Made by a program: the position numbers and the translations under genes. DNA of 64,000 bases from Gari tellinella (taxonomy: Eukaryota > Mollusca > Bivalvia > Cardiida > Psammobiidae), in contig OV277857.1 of assembly GCA_922989275.2 (NCBI GenBank), forward strand, positions 81,895,321-81,959,320, given 5' to 3'. The notes under the pieces are model-generated. The model ran no database searches. It was not told where the DNA came from and saw nothing but the letters and a program-made list of their open reading frames with translations. This document shows, in pieces, positions 21,385-33,390 of this stretch. The stretch's first letter is position 1. Each line of letters opens with the position of its first letter.

Positions 21385-21682
21385 ATGGACATAGTGTTTT
21401 CATTTTAGTATAAACTGTTTTATTGAGAAGGAGTGACCTCTTCCCCACTGCAGTAAGCCCTAACAATAAGCAGAATGGAAGCATTCATGTATACATTGTA
21501 TAAATACATGTAAGCAAGCCACTAATGGCTGTAATTAAAACAGATTTGCTTTCATTTCGATATTTATTTTATTGGTATCATAGCTTATAGGTACATTACT
21601 TATGACGTCATTGCCAAAAAAGTTTCATCCGAGGGCGTTATTCAACCTTCTGTTAGCTGTGAGCGAATTTGTGATTATTCTT

Positions 21683-21752
21683 GCAAACAGTTTAGACCCC
21701 AGATGAGACGCCGAGTAACTCGGCGTCTCATCTTAATCTAAACTGTTTGATA
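21683..21752. repeat. Solo core-1 hairpin
   Basis: 'gcaaacagtttagaccccag' to 'cttaatctaaactgtttga' around gacgccgagtaactcggcgtc. Weak D-like flanks only. Confidence 0.65.
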
Positions 21753-21944
21753 CTCTGATGATGTATTCTGGGAGAAAATGCGTATGATTAAACTATGATA
21801 ATTGTACCAGGCAACACATTTTAAGACGACAACACCATATTCTGCTTACTGTTAGGAAGCCACTTGTCCGTTCACTGTTTAATGTTTATGTTATGTTGTA
21901 ATGAAATAATATGAAACAACTGCTGCTGACGATCAAGATAATAT

Positions 21945-22131
21945 ACAGTAAAAACCCTCTATTATTCGGCAACTAAAAGGGGTTAAGGGTGTTTTAGACA
22001 GACGAATGTTTAAAGCAAGAGAAAATATAGGTAGAAAGCTCCTTTACGTTCATTTTGCTTTTAGTTGTCACCCGTGTTAGAACCATCAACTAGTCGTCTA
22101 TTAGATGGTGCATCAGAGCGGTTTTACTGTA
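21945..22131. mobile_element. E-family MITE, decayed
   Basis: 'cagtaaaaaccctctattat' to 'cagagcggttttactgta'. The hairpin is half eroded. Confidence 0.6.
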
Positions 22132-22234
22132 ATAAATAAACCCCTGATATCACGCCCCCTCGATTATATTTGCGGTTCTTGTGGGGTAAGTGAAACTAAA
22201 ACAGATAGCTGTTACGGAAGCTTTCTGTTTCAAC

Positions 22235-22490
22235 GTTATCACTTTCCCCCACAGAAGCGCCTTTTAGCGTATTTAATCTAATCCTCCACTGAAGAAAAAA
22301 GTTCCAATTTATACAATCATAAACATGTTCGAAGTGAAATAATGTCTATATCTTAGCAGATGTCAGCTTTAAACAGGCTGAAAGTAAAGCAAAATGCGTC
22401 TTAAGGCAGATTCTTCTTTACTTTCAACATGCTTATAAGTACTCAACTGTCTTCAAAACTAGAAACAGGTTATGGGGTAAAGGGGTAAAG
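22235..22490 (-). mobile_element. C-family MITE, inverted, decayed ends
   Basis: 'agaagcgccttttagcgtat', 'acaggctgaaagtaaagc' with centre cgtcTTAAggc, then 'aacaggttatggggtaaagg'. Confidence 0.75.
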
Positions 22491-22784
22491 TTGACAAATC
22501 AGTCTTCTGTGTGGTCGTATATAGCACAGCTGTACCGTATTCCGTCAGCTGTTCATTGGTGTACATGTCTAAAGCCTTAAGGTTGTTCGATTTTTAGGTT
22601 GAACCTTTGGGACTAGATCTAGTATTAGTGATCTGATTGGCCTAGAGTCAACCATGCAGTAATCTGTTTGGCAAACAAATCAGTAATGCAGTCTCCTATA
22701 GTTCCTTGACAGGAGTGGTCAGCAACCTCTAGTTACTGTAGACATGCAGTGGGGGGAGATCCTATCATTACCCGTTAACCCTTT

Positions 22785-23025
22785 ACCTGATAGCCTATTT
22801 CTAGTACTTAAGATATGTGACTACTTAAAGCAGGATGAAAGTAAAGCAGAATGCGCCTAAGGGCGCATTCTGTTTTACTTTCAGCCTGCTTGAAGCTATC
22901 ATGTGCTATAATATAGAAAATATTCCCCATAATACATATTCATAACTGATTAAATTGGAACTATTTCTTCAGCGGATGAATAAATCATATCCGCTAAAAG
23001 GCGCTTCTATGGTGGAAAGGGTTAA
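22785..23025 (+). mobile_element. C-family TTAA MITE, CCCTTT subtype
   Basis: TTAACCCTTTACCTGATAGC to 'ctatggtggaaaggGTTAA', 241 bp. Core 2 is near perfect ('gcaggatgaaagtaaagcag' / 'ttttactttcagcctgc'). Positions 22491-22784 show nothing recognised. Confidence 0.85.
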
Positions 23026-23035
23026 ATAAAGTCAG

Positions 23036-23110
23036 AGTGACCAACATATTGGGGTTTAATCAGACGCCAAGTTACACGGCGTCTGTTGAGCTCGAAACTG
23101 TCTTGGTTTA
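23036..23110. repeat. Decayed core-1 hairpin
   Basis: 'ggggtttaatcagacgccaa' / 'cggcgtctgttgagctcgaa'. No termini remain. Confidence 0.5.
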
Positions 23111-23410
23111 AGCATAATCGTCCCATCTGAAAACACTTCAAGGTGGGACAATAAACACTTACACTAACTGGTGAAGAACAACGTATTTTGTATAGTATAC
23201 AGCTCACTGCCAGATTATTTTGGTCAAGTATAATAAAGTAAAATATCGCTAAATTACAACCAATCAATGCGACGTTTGTTTTCGGTGTTCAAAAGCAGGC
23301 ATCGATCAATATAAAAGTATGTTGCCGATATGTTTAAAGCAAGAAAAAGGTAAGAAAAATAGTTTCTATATAAACTGATCATCATTTCAAACCATCATTC
23401 ATCGGCGCTA

Positions 23411-23660
23411 TACAGTGGAGAATCTGTTATTCTTTCCCGTTTAAACGCAAACGTACGCAAACGCAAAGCACTAAAACGTAGAAAAGAACGATTTTTGGAC
23501 AATTCTGATAATTCTTGTTTATCTTGGTGGCAAACAGTTTGGAGCCTGATCAGACGCCGGGTTACCCGGCGTCTGATCTGGCTCCAAACTGTTTGCACTG
23601 CAAATAATAGTTTTAGCGTAAACGCGTTTATTGGGAAAGAATAACAGATTCTCCACTGTA
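23411..23660 (+). mobile_element. A-family TA MITE, full length (250 bp)
   Basis: Opposite orientation to 19858: the first internal block is 'tcccgtttaaacgcaaac', core 1 is intact, and the stem mismatch is T against T. Bounded by TACAGTGGAG and CTCCACTGTA. Confidence 0.93.
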
Positions 23661-23739
23661 TGACCTGTTTTTATCGCAGTGCCGTACAGCCCAACTCATC
23701 CATCCATTCCGAAAGAATCTTTCAGAAATCATCTTCCAC

Positions 23740-23995
23740 AAATCCTCAACTTTTTTTTCTTTTCTTTTTTCTTTTTGAACTGGGAACCATTTTTTAGAAT
23801 TAATGTATATAACTACTTTTTAATTATATGATTAACGAGATGTTAAACTTGTCTTAATGCTATATAATTACTCTTTTTTATGAAATCTATCTATACTAAT
23901 GTTTACTGTATTTCATGTATTGTAAAACGCCCTTGAATACATACAACTTTGTAAAAACAGGCGTTTAATCAAATAAAAACGTTTCAGTTTCATTT
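23740..23995 (+). repeat. Possible LINE 3' tail
   Basis: A T-rich region ends in 'gtaaaacgcccttgaataca', 'aatcaaataaaaacg' and a short 'tttcagtttcatt' repeat, the layout of a retroelement 3' UTR with a polyadenylation-like signal. No coding part is attached. Confidence 0.35.
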
Positions 23996-24112
23996 TCTAT
24001 AGGAGGAACGTTCTGCTATGTTTTCAATTTACATTTTAGACAACCAAGTAGATCTAGTCCATTTACCCTTTTACTCTCAATGATGCTTAAAAGCGCGTTT
24101 TCAAGGATCCAA

Positions 24113-24560
24113 ACTATTTGCCACTTGTTTTGAAATTATGTCAGTTATACTGCCTTAACTCTAATTTTGAAACGATATTACAGCCAACAATATTGAAGCA
24201 GACGACAAGATGGCGGTGAAGGGGTAAAAACCTCACGATAAGTTTGATCATGAAAGGGTTAAACCCTATTGGCTCATATACATGTTCGTCTATTACAGAC
24301 AGTGTATCTGTGAGTAGTGCACTTGTCCTGCTCAGTGTAGACCTTGATCAAAAGGGTTCTTGTAGGACCCTCAGATTATTATTAAGATCTGCTTTGTGTG
24401 TCAGTTTTCAGTAAACAGTTACTGCAAAAACTCTAATTAATCCAAACTGGAATAAATTTAAATGGATATTGGAATCGCCCGTTTGAAATTCCATCCAGTT
24501 TGGTTTTAACTCGACGTCTCATCTATATCAAAAACTGTTTAACACTCATGCCGAATTGGT
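24113..24560. repeat. D3 and B MITE remnants in tandem
   Basis: 24113-24264 holds 'gaaacgatattacagccaac', 'cagacgacaagatggcggtg' and 'gaaaggGTTAA' (D3). 24265-24560 holds 'acagtgtatctgtgagtagtg', 'agtgtagaccttgatca' and 'attggaatcgcccgtttgaa' (B), then a core-1 arm. None is intact. Confidence 0.55.
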
Positions 24561-24789
24561 GTTGTTTTGCAGACGACACTTTTAAGCAGACATCTTGTGC
24601 GATAAGAAAGTGTTATTTAAACCGTTTTGGCTGGTATAATGAGCTCCTCCCTAATTTTGGCCCAATCTATTGAAAAGTACTATTGTAAAGCTAAATATAA
24701 ACAACCAAATGCTCGATATACACTGGAACGTGTGCACGGCTGCTTGCATGCCAATCCATCTCCATCGTGAACTTATTAAACCCACGTAA

Positions 24790-24950
24790 CGCGTATATGA
24801 GCCCTTTACAAACAGTGTGAATGTGAAGAGTACACTTGTCCTATGCAAACAGTTTAGTCCAAGATCAGAGGGTCCATGTGTGTGCTTTCTGATAGGATAG
24901 GACATGCACCGTTTGTCATTTTGCAATGTATTCTTATAGAAGGTTGCACA
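24790..24950 (+). mobile_element. B-family MITE remnant
   Basis: 'atgagccctttacaaacagt', 'agagtacacttgtcctatgc', 'cagtttagtccaagatcag' and 'gtttgtcattttgcaatg' match B in order. Confidence 0.6.
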
Positions 24951-25189
24951 TAAAGAAGAAAGCCCTAACTAACTTTATATGGTACTATTGGACCGCAATA
25001 TTCGTTTCAGACAGGTGACTGCTTAAATCAAGGTGAACGTACATGTTTGGACATGCTTATCTTTGATAAAGGCATGCAGAGGTTGAAATATTAGAAAAGA
25101 ACAATTCAATATTTCTATGTTATTTTATTTTCCCTCTTTGGAATGTTTTCGGCTTAACGGTCATTCGGGCTGAACGTAGACTATAACTG

Positions 25190-25552
25190 TTTTATATATA
25201 TATAGTCATAGTAAAAGCAAATCGTCTACGTTTTCATTTCATTTTGTTTGCGTTTAGTTTAAACCAGGGCTGCCATAAGTTGAAATGAAAATTCCTAAGA
25301 TTTCCAAATTTGCATTTTTCAAGTGCGATTTTACGAATCGTACCTTTACCCCATAGCCTGTTTCTAGTTTTGTTGACACGTAGCTGCTTAAAGCAGGCTG
25401 GAAGTTAAGCAGAATGCGCCTTAAGGCACATTCTGCTTTACTTTCAGCCTGCTTTAAGCTACCATGAACTAGAAAAAATCCGGAGATTTAGGAAAAATCC
25501 AGAGAAATGGCAGCCCTGTTAAACGGGAAATAATGGCGTCATCTCCATTGTA
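25190..25552. mobile_element. A-like element interrupted by a J element
   Basis: The left part 'tctacgttttcatttcattt' then 'gtttgcgtttagtttaaac' and the right part 'gggaaataatggcgtcatct' to 'ccattgta' join at TTAAAC to rebuild the A motif 'cgtttaaacgggaaagaata'. Confidence 0.65.
25265..25518 (+). mobile_element. J-family MITE with exact 6-bp target duplication
   Basis: CAGGGCTGCCATAA to 'atGGCAGCCCTG', flanked by TTAAAC at 25259-25264 and 25519-25524. The interior holds core 2 ('gcaggctggaagttaagc' / 'gctttactttcagcctgc') plus an extra 'ccccatagcctgtttctag' stretch that is otherwise diagnostic of C elements. Confidence 0.92.
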
Positions 25553-25614
25553 ACACTGCTATTCCTCCAACAGTCGGTTAAAAATATACATGTACTTAAA
25601 AACGGATGTCAATT

Positions 25615-25817
25615 GCAAACAGTTTGGAACCAGATCAGACGCCAAATAACTCGGCGCAAAATCTGGCTCCATTATGCGCACAAATGAAAAATTAAAGTGA
25701 TCATATTTAAAAAAAAAAAAATACACAATTGTCTACATTTTATTGAATTGTGTTTGTTTATAGTTTCGTTTAACGGTGGAAAATATCGTTTTCTCCGCCA
25801 TTGTGTACTAGACGCGA
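25615..25817. mobile_element. A-like element, decayed
   Basis: Core 1 remnant 'acagtttggaaccagatcag' / 'aaaatctggctcc', then 'gtctacattttattgaattg' and 'cgttttctccgccattgtgta'. The left terminus is missing. Confidence 0.5.
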
Positions 25818-25836
25818 GGATTAACTGCCAATAGCA

Positions 25837-26068
25837 TACAGTGGAGAATCTGTTATTCTTTCCCGTTTAAACGCAACGAAACGCAAACGCAAAGCACTAA
25901 AACGTAGAAAAGTGCAACTTTTGGACAATTCTAATAATTCGTGTTTATCTTGGTGACAAACAGTTTGAAGCCTGATCAGTCTGATCGGGCTTCAAGCTGT
26001 TTGCAATAGAAATAATTGTTTTAGCGTAAACACGTTTATTGGGAAAGAATAACGTATTCTCTACTGTA
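25837..26068 (+). mobile_element. A-family TA MITE with the hairpin tip deleted
   Basis: Termini and flanks are intact, but core 1 reads 'tttgaagcctgatcag' directly into 'tctgatcgggcttcaa': the GC-rich tip (gacgccgggttacccggcg) is cleanly gone. This suggests deletion at the hairpin during replication. Confidence 0.9.
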
Positions 26069-26399
26069 CCATACCGTTATTTATGAGTACTCTTACAATA
26101 TGACTAACAAGTATACCAATATCTACAGGCAATGCTTTTTCTCCTTCCCATTTTCGAAGTGAATTACACTTTCTACTTGGCTAGATATCTGAACTAAAAA
26201 GGTTTGGTCCTTGATGATTCATTCAAGCCGTTTATATTTTCAACTGTGTCAAAAACACTGGTGCTAATACCATGAATTAACCATTTCCCTTATACATGTA
26301 GAAAATCATTGTAGCACATGTACTTATTCTTCAGATATATTCAATTATTTTACCGTTCCCTGTTAACGAACAATAGAAAACGTTTATTTACCCTCTTCA

Positions 26400-26999
26400 C
26401 CCTGATATGTATATGCTTTAAGTAGACAGAAAGTAAAGCAACTGAGCTACCTGCTTTACATTCAGCCTACTCGAAACAACCACATGTCCTTCCACTGAAA
26501 ACACGTTTTCAGTGTAAATACAGGTGGTTGGTTCAAGTAAAAAAGGGTGAAATCTTTTCATTGCTCAGTACTAGAACAACTTATTCGAATTTTCGACTAT
26601 TTAACCCCTTAACTACCATGATGTCATCTGTTTTAAATAAGTATCGTCTTTTATCTCTCGAATTAAAGTTTTCGGTAAATTGACTAAAGTAATATCGTAA
26701 TAAGCGTCTGATCAGGATCCATACTGTTTCTTAACATCATTGTACTCGGAGCAAGGCAGTGAAGAGGTTAACACATTGAACCCTAGCAACGAGTATACTC
26801 GTCATGTACAAACAATATACCTGCGGAAAACTATATTAGTCCTATTCAATCAGTGTATACTCTGTGTAGATGCAGTGTCTGCCCTGCGGCGGATTGCCAT
26901 TTTGCAGTCGACTGTCAAATGAGCCACTCCGAAATCAAAACAGGCTAGATTTAATTGGAAACTGAAATGATTTAGTTGACGTTTCCAGTGTGAATTGAC
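26400..26999. repeat. Decayed core-2, D3 and B remnants
   Basis: A core-2 hairpin fragment at 26410-26490, D3-like pieces at 26600-26768 ('ttaaccccttaactacc', 'gtctgatcaggatccatact') and a B relic at 26767-26999 ('TTAAcacattgaaccctag', 'gtttcca'). Positions 26069-26400 and 27000-27660 show nothing recognised. Confidence 0.45.
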
Positions 27000-27659
27000 A
27001 TAGTTACCAGGAAATGGTAAGGTTTTACTGTTCACCAGGTGACTGTTGTAGTAGATTGCCTCATTCAACATGACCTTACTATACTATACTATACAGCTGT
27101 TGTGCTGTACTCACCGTTAAGTACTCTCTGCCCTGTTGTACAGTGTTGTTGTTTACCTTATCACTCAAGATCTACGCCTCTCTGTACTTTCAAAATACAA
27201 GATGGGGCACTTCCTGAACCAAACAAAAAGTTCATTAATCACCTGGAATGGTGATAAAGCAAAACAACAAACAACATTTTGCAAAAATTACCAACTTCAG
27301 TGCAGTAGTGAATGTGATTAAGTTCATATTGATATCACGTTTGTATTTTGTTCGTCCTTTTGTCTGTAAGTGGTTGTTTTCCGCAACATCTTCTAAGAAA
27401 TGGCTACCTTAATGGCACATGCTTTAAATCAGCGTTCGATAAATTTTAAGAATCGTTAAAGTGCTATATATTCAAAGAAAAATGAACTGTGAAACATGGC
27501 AAAAAGTTGAGAATATTTTATCGGGAATTATTTCAATATTTGATTTTGCAAATTCACGTCACTCTGAGAGTTGGTGAAAGTCAACATAATAGTGGTAAGA
27601 AAAAACAAGATTAAACCAAACAACTCAGATAGGAGAGTTATGCTGTACCTTTATCCTGC

Positions 27660-27775
27660 TTTAAACCTTTCACCACTATAGGCGACTGCAGTCGACTTTG
27701 TAAACAGTTTGGATTCTGGTCAGGCGCCGCAAATTGCGGCGTCTGATCAGGTTACAAGTAACAGCAGATTGTAGC
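27660..27775. repeat. Core-1 hairpin with D-like left flank
   Basis: 'aacctttcaccactatagg', then 'gtaaacagtttggattctgg' around 'gcgccgcaaattgcggcgtc' and 'tgatcaggttacaag'. The right terminus is lost. Confidence 0.55.
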
Positions 27776-29043
27776 AAGCAGACGAAAGTAAAGCAGTGAC
27801 TATACGATATGTTATACAGGTTATGACGTCATATTGTAATACTCGTACTGTAGCAGTGTAAGTCACGGTTATTTTAGCAGCAGTCTGTTCTAAACACGCG
27901 TACACAAGCAGTTTTGATTGTTACTAGGACTTGTGTTTTATTGTTAGAAAACAACAGTTGTATGACGTGTCTTGGCACCCAATCGTTCTGTGTGAAGTCA
28001 CAAAGGATACAAAAAAGAAATGTTTAAGAGTCCTACTCGATGTTTTATTATTTATGCGATTTCGAAAAGGTTATGTGACACATCATTGGCAAAACAGAAC
28101 TAATCAAGCACCCGGTCTGAAATAAAAGTACACTTGGTACGTTTAACAACACACTTTCTATATAGCATCATTAGTTTTGAGACCACTTATCAAAAACAAG
28201 GGAAAGAGCAAAGCGTATTTGAAACACGATACATGTTTCTTTTAATATGCTCTCCATATCCCCGTTATTGATTAATTATTATATAATGTGCGTAACTGAA
28301 TTATGAACATATGCACAAGTACATGTACATTTCAAAATTCCTCTTTTATACTTGACAAACATGTAATGCCATTTACAATACAAGTTACAATCGCAAACGC
28401 ACAAACTTCGCATTCAATGCTTAGTAAAGCTTCTCACACTAATGCCTATCGAAGACAAGAAGCAAAGTACAAATCAACTAACAGTCTAAGTATTAAGTAA
28501 ATGACATTGCTACTTCGAAAAAAACACCAACACCTACTAAACTATGATATGTACGAGCCTATGTTCCAGCGTGATACCTTAATGCACGAAATGCAAAGCT
28601 ACACAGTGAGACAATAAACGCATATTGTGTGTGTGTAAAAGGATCTATAGGTACAATGTATATACATGCGTATAGGCGTTTATTTGGGAAAAGTGTGTCT
28701 TGAATAGTTAAGTTTTAACATGGCGACTGATCTAATCTACATGTATAGTTGGCCAAATTCGAAGACTCAATTTCTCAATACATGACACAATTTACATAAA
28801 TATTACCCTTTACTTTAAGAACGGGAACTCCTAAACATACAAGCATTCATTTATTTCCATAAAAACGTAATCTAAATATTTTATCATAGATGGATCAACA
28901 TTTTAGTGTTCACAATTCAAACACTTGTTGGTTTCTTTTTCTTCTCGATCGCTTTACACAATCAGTCCAGTTTCAGAGATGACCAGCGCGGTCCTTCTGA
29001 GACCAACCAAGTCCCTATATACAGCCTCTGGTTAAGTGGGCTC
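27776..29043. other. No supported feature
   Basis: About 1.27 kb of A+T-rich sequence without MITE cores, tandem repeats or recognisable coding motifs on either strand. Short open frames (27931-28125 and 28303-28500) resemble nothing I know and lack splice-consistent extensions. Confidence 0.5.
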
Positions 29044-29294
29044 TTAACCCATTACCCCATAGCTTGTTTCTAGTTTTGAAGATATTTGACTACTTAAGCA
29101 GGTTGAATGTAAAGCAGAATGCGCCTTAAGGCGCATTCTGCTTTACTTTCAGTCTGCTTAAAGTAACCATATCATAGAATATAGCAATAATTTATTATGA
29201 TTCATATTCATGACTGGATAAATTGAAGTTATTTTCTCTAGTGGTGTAATAAATTAGAGGCGTAAAAGGGTATATTTATGGGGTAATGGGTAAA
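29044..29294 (+). mobile_element. C-family TTAA MITE
   Basis: TTAACCCATTACCCCATAGC to 'tatggggtaatggGTAA'. Core 2 has the perfect centre gcgccTTAAggcgc. A B relic (core-3 arm, 'aacagtgtggaacctaaag') lies at about 29545-29680; nothing else is recognised to 29913. Confidence 0.87.
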
Positions 29295-29913
29295 AAGTCC
29301 ATAGTGCACCAATCTCTTTGCTGTGTATGTCGCACATGTATAATAAACAAGTTGGTGCCAATTTGAACTTTTTATGTATGTGTGAGTTCAGCCTGTTGTG
29401 CCCCGTCCGGACTCTAACCAAAATGATTTGTTCTAGTATTACATTATTTTACATTATGTTTGTATATATAACATAACAATTAGACTATTTATCTGAAGAA
29501 ATATTATAACATTTTTTTTGCTGGAAACTAGTCTTATATGTGTATATTTTGTAAACAGTGTGGAACCTAAAGAACCCTCTGTTCAAGACCTTAACTATTT
29601 GTTTTACTTTAATTTTTGTAAGATATTTTCTAAACACGACCCTAAAATCAACATAAACTGGTTAATTAAATGTCGAAGTTCGTTTTAAGACCAAGTTAGA
29701 AGAGCTAAGTATACGCTCCTTAATAGAAAGTTTTGTACTCGATTTGATCTATTATCGCTAGAGAGTTTTATGGCGCATGAACTGTTAGCTATTAACAAGC
29801 TGGATCTAGGCCAATATCTCTTGGAATTTAAGACAAAACACTTGTACAGTACACTATTGCTATATAACGAGTACACAATGGACAAAGTTGACAATTAAGA
29901 GATACATGTCGGT

Positions 29914-30161
29914 TTTACCCATTACCCCATAAAGACGCCTTTTTACGCCTTTAATTCATCCACTGAAGAAAATAGTTCCAATTTATAGTGTTACAAATAA
30001 GAATCATAAGAAATATTTTCTATATTCTAGCAGATAATAGCTTAAAGCAGGCTGAAAGTAAAGCAGAATGCGCCCTAAGGCGCATTCTGCTTTACTTTCA
30101 ACCTGCTTTAAGTGGTCACATATCTTTAAAACTAGAAACTGGCTATGGGGTAATGGGTTAA
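29914..30161 (-). mobile_element. C-family TTAA MITE, inverted
   Basis: 'tttacccattaccccataaa' to 'tatggggtaatggGTTAA', 248 bp. The core-2 hairpin turns at gcgccctaaggcgc. Confidence 0.87.
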
Positions 30162-31096
30162 GCAAGATGAAGTAAAGTAGACATCTCCAGTCGGACCTTT
30201 CTGTTGTACTTTCATATTGATTTAGGCAGCCATTATCTTTTAGTCCCTGCTTTACTCCCATCTTCTGCTTTGATTCCAATTTAAGAGATATGTGTCGGAT
30301 AAAAGATTTCTGCTTTACATTAATTTTGCTCGTTACGCAGAATAGTGGACACGCAGGTGGCCCACTTGCTCTCATTTTCGAGCATTAAAATAAGAAGGGC
30401 ATTTTTACATAACTTGTAATAACTTTTTTTCTGGACAGATATCGTTCCTGTGCAAACGGCCTGTGTTAGCTTAAACATTTTCCTTTATGATGGAATTTGT
30501 TTTGAAAAAATATTTTAATAAGATTTTGGTCCTTTTTTAAGTTTAAAAAGACACCTCTAAATCACATTAAACAAAGAGTAAAATGCTGAAAATAAGCCTC
30601 GACACGGATAATATAACACGACCTTGTGCATTTATACAAATCGATATCAATTCTGTGCAAACGGGCTCGTATACTTGACTATTTGTTCTTTCTTTTGATA
30701 TAAATTTAAGAATTGTAAGTTAATGTTAATTTGGTCCTTTTTCAAATTGAAAATAAAATTAATATGTTCAAAGAGTCGTCGGGAGTTTCCGTAAATACCG
30801 AGCGGTAAGAGCCGAACATTGACGGGCACGCAAGCTAGCGTAGGACAGTTTATCGATAATCTATCGGTGTCCACTATTCTACCTAACGTGTTAGCCAACC
30901 AGGCCCAACCTGTATCTCTTAAATTGTCAACGAGTCTTCACTTAAGCAGTCGTTATTTGTGTAGCCGAAATCCTTCTGTTTTACTTACACCTTGATTTAA
31001 GCAGTCATCGTCCTTTAACTTCTGCTTTATTTCTATATTGCTTTAAAAAGTCACACTCCTTTAACATCGAAACCAAGCCTGTGTTTGGTTGTTTTT
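30162..31096. other. Degenerate core-2 half-arms, otherwise featureless
   Basis: Scattered half-hairpin pieces ('ttctgttgtactttcatatt', 'ttctgctttacattaatttt', 'ccttctgttttacttacacc', 'cttctgctttatttctatat') without partners. I see no gene. Confidence 0.4.
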
Positions 31097-31260
31097 TACC
31101 CTTTCACTGCCTTATCCCGAGTGCATAATTTATTTCCAGACAGTTTGGATCCTGATCCAGCGCCTGATCCAAACTATTTGATACAAATTACATATTTCTA
31201 AAGTCAAAATACGTACATGTTAAATTTGGGAAATAAAGCAGACAATAATTATTTAACCAA
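31097..31260. mobile_element. D4-type MITE, tip-deleted core
   Basis: 'ccctttcactgccttatccc', 'gagtgcataatttatttcc', then 'acagtttggatcctgatcc' running straight into 'gcctgatccaaactatttga' (hairpin tip missing), then 'gaaataaagcagacaat'. Confidence 0.55.
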
Positions 31261-31429
31261 AAAGTTTTAAGTACATGTAGTTCTAATTCTTTTTACTAAT
31301 AAAATTATTTTACAGTAAATCATTTGATTCTATAGCATTTTTGTTGTCTATAAAGTAGGCAGAAAAAACTCTAAAATCATTAATTTCCTATGATATACTA
31401 TTTATATTACCCGTATTTGAAAAACGAAA

Positions 31430-31545
31430 GCAAAAACTCGTAAGTCGAACGTACAAGTATTTTAAAATTTAAACGTAAATGAGCCACGTTGTAACTTTGA
31501 AATACGGATATATTTGACTTAAACGAGCACGGTTTATCGCTTTTA
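31430..31545. mobile_element. F-family pogo-like remnant
   Basis: 'cgtaagtcgaacgtacaag', 'gagccacgttgtaactttga' and 'atatttgacttaaacgagca' match the interior of 7922-8114. Confidence 0.45.
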
Positions 31546-32378
31546 ACTCCCTAACTGCCTTACCCCGAGTACAATAGTTATTTGCAAACAGATTAGGTCT
31601 TGATCAGATACTGCGTAACGCGATATCTGATCAGGATCAAAACTGTTTGACAATCATTTCAATGTTTCTTAAGTCAAAATATCTAATATTTTAAATTTGG
31701 TGAATAAAAGCAGACAATGATTATTTTTGAATATTTACAATCGCCCCATTCAATTCCATTGACAAAAAGTGTGTTCATTTCAAATAAACACCAATTTTCG
31801 AGAGGGCGGGACTTGTGGAAAAGTTTCGAAGGCGAGGCGGGGCATATGCAGTTTTCAATTGGAACTTGGGGCAGCAAACATTTGGCGGATTTTTTCAAAA
31901 TTTGTTCTTAACCGATCTATGCCTTCCTACTAGTGGAAACCATGATTCCCGACTAATATTCTTCTTTATAAATGAGATAAATTGCAAGACTATTGACATA
32001 AGAATCTACCTTATAAACAGCGGCCTATATATGCGTTTCTTTATGACAATAAAACCCCGATATATTTATCCTACTTTAAAAGTGCGTCACTTATAATGAC
32101 GTCATAAATCAGCATTTTTCGCGCCAAACTGTCAAGTTTTGTTGACAATGGAACTTATTTTTTCTGCTTTCGAATGTACACAGTAAATCGGTCATGGTTG
32201 TTCCTTATAGGGTACACATTATTCGTGTTATCGACCTCTAATATGGATTAAACATACATGCGTACTGACAAAATGTTTATTTAATGTTAGAAATTACAGC
32301 AAATATATTGTAAATATAAGAAATGAACTGATACAGTTCATTTCTTAATTGATGACATCATGACAGTGAAGGGGTTAA
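31546..32378. mobile_element. D4 MITE with about 620 bp of extra sequence
   Basis: Left part: 'ccctaactgccttaccccga', core 1 (cttgatcagatactgcgtaa ... ctgatcaggatcaaaactg), 'aaaagcagacaatgatta'. The matching right end 'attgatgacatcatgacag' to 'gaaggGGTTAA' appears only at 32346-32378. The copy at 62228-62435 shows these are normally adjacent, so roughly 31728-32345 was inserted. That insert has no visible inverted ends or gene. Confidence 0.6.
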
Positions 32379-32975
32379 GCGAGTTTCACGTCGTCGAGGT
32401 GGGTAGTATGGAGCGCATTCGTTGCCAAAAGTCCAGACATGCAATCACCCAGTTTTCAATTATTGTTTGGCCAAAAACGATATGTATTTGTATAAATGTC
32501 GTTTAGAATCATGCAAACTTAACATGTAAATGTCTGTTTACATGTGTATACTGTATTCCATAAAAAGGTATTTATAGTTTATACTTTAAACACTCGCAAT
32601 TCTTTCATGTAAAGCTGTTAACAAGGGAACCAAAATCCACGATTTAATGTTACTTTCTAAGACAGAACTACATATAACCAACATTTGAAATAAACAGTTT
32701 CCGCCTGGAAGAATTGAAAGTACGCTTTGCGAAAGACGTTTCACCTTTTGCAAACAGACACCATACAATGAACTTCGGATATTCGCCAATGTACAACGGA
32801 CAATGTAGAAAGTTGTCAAATGAGTCACGAGGGCGTGTCTCAGCTACATAAGCCCCTCCTTCGACGCGTCAATTTTCCTTCGTGAAGTTTCGGTAAATTC
32901 TAGATTAGATTATGACGTCGTTTTTTAAATACAAATTACGTAACATTTACGTCATAATTATGGAATGTATAAACA
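32379..32975. other. No supported feature
   Basis: No hairpin core, tandem repeat or convincing coding frame. The 80-codon minus-strand frame at 32586-32828 has no domain that I recognise. Confidence 0.45.
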
Positions 32976-33170
32976 GAGCTCCAGGTTGAATGGGGGAGTA
33001 ACTCAAAACGAATAAAGTCTTTATTTCTGCATTAAACCATGTGGTGTCACTACTCATTAGAATCGACTCTCCGAGACGATTCAGGTGGGTGGTTACATCA
33101 AGGGATTTGGTGCTGAAATGTGTATGAATGTTGGATTTGTTCAGTTTACTTACTCTTATCTGGAGCCCTG
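32976..33170. mobile_element. G-family MITE
   Basis: 'agagctccaggttgaat' to 'ttatctggagccctg'. The internal hairpin 'ctcattagaatcgactctcc' / 'gagacgattcaggtgg' has one decayed arm. Confidence 0.65.
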
Positions 33171-33390
33171 GTATAAAACTATGTGTAGCCGTTTTCCCTT
33201 ATATTGTTTACTTTTGTTGTTCAATGTTACTTTGAGTTATAATTATAATGCTAATGTTTCTCACTATCCGTGGGACTTATGCATATGTAAATAAAAGTTG
33301 AAAGTTGAAAGGTATTTCCTAGAACGTATGCCAATAACTCTGAGGTGTTCCGAGTGACTATAATTCTGCTTTACTTTCAACCTGCTTTAA

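Noticed and set aside
30004..30375. 123-codon minus-strand protein
   Set aside because: Most of it is the C-family hairpin translated; the rest has no recognisable domain or splice support.
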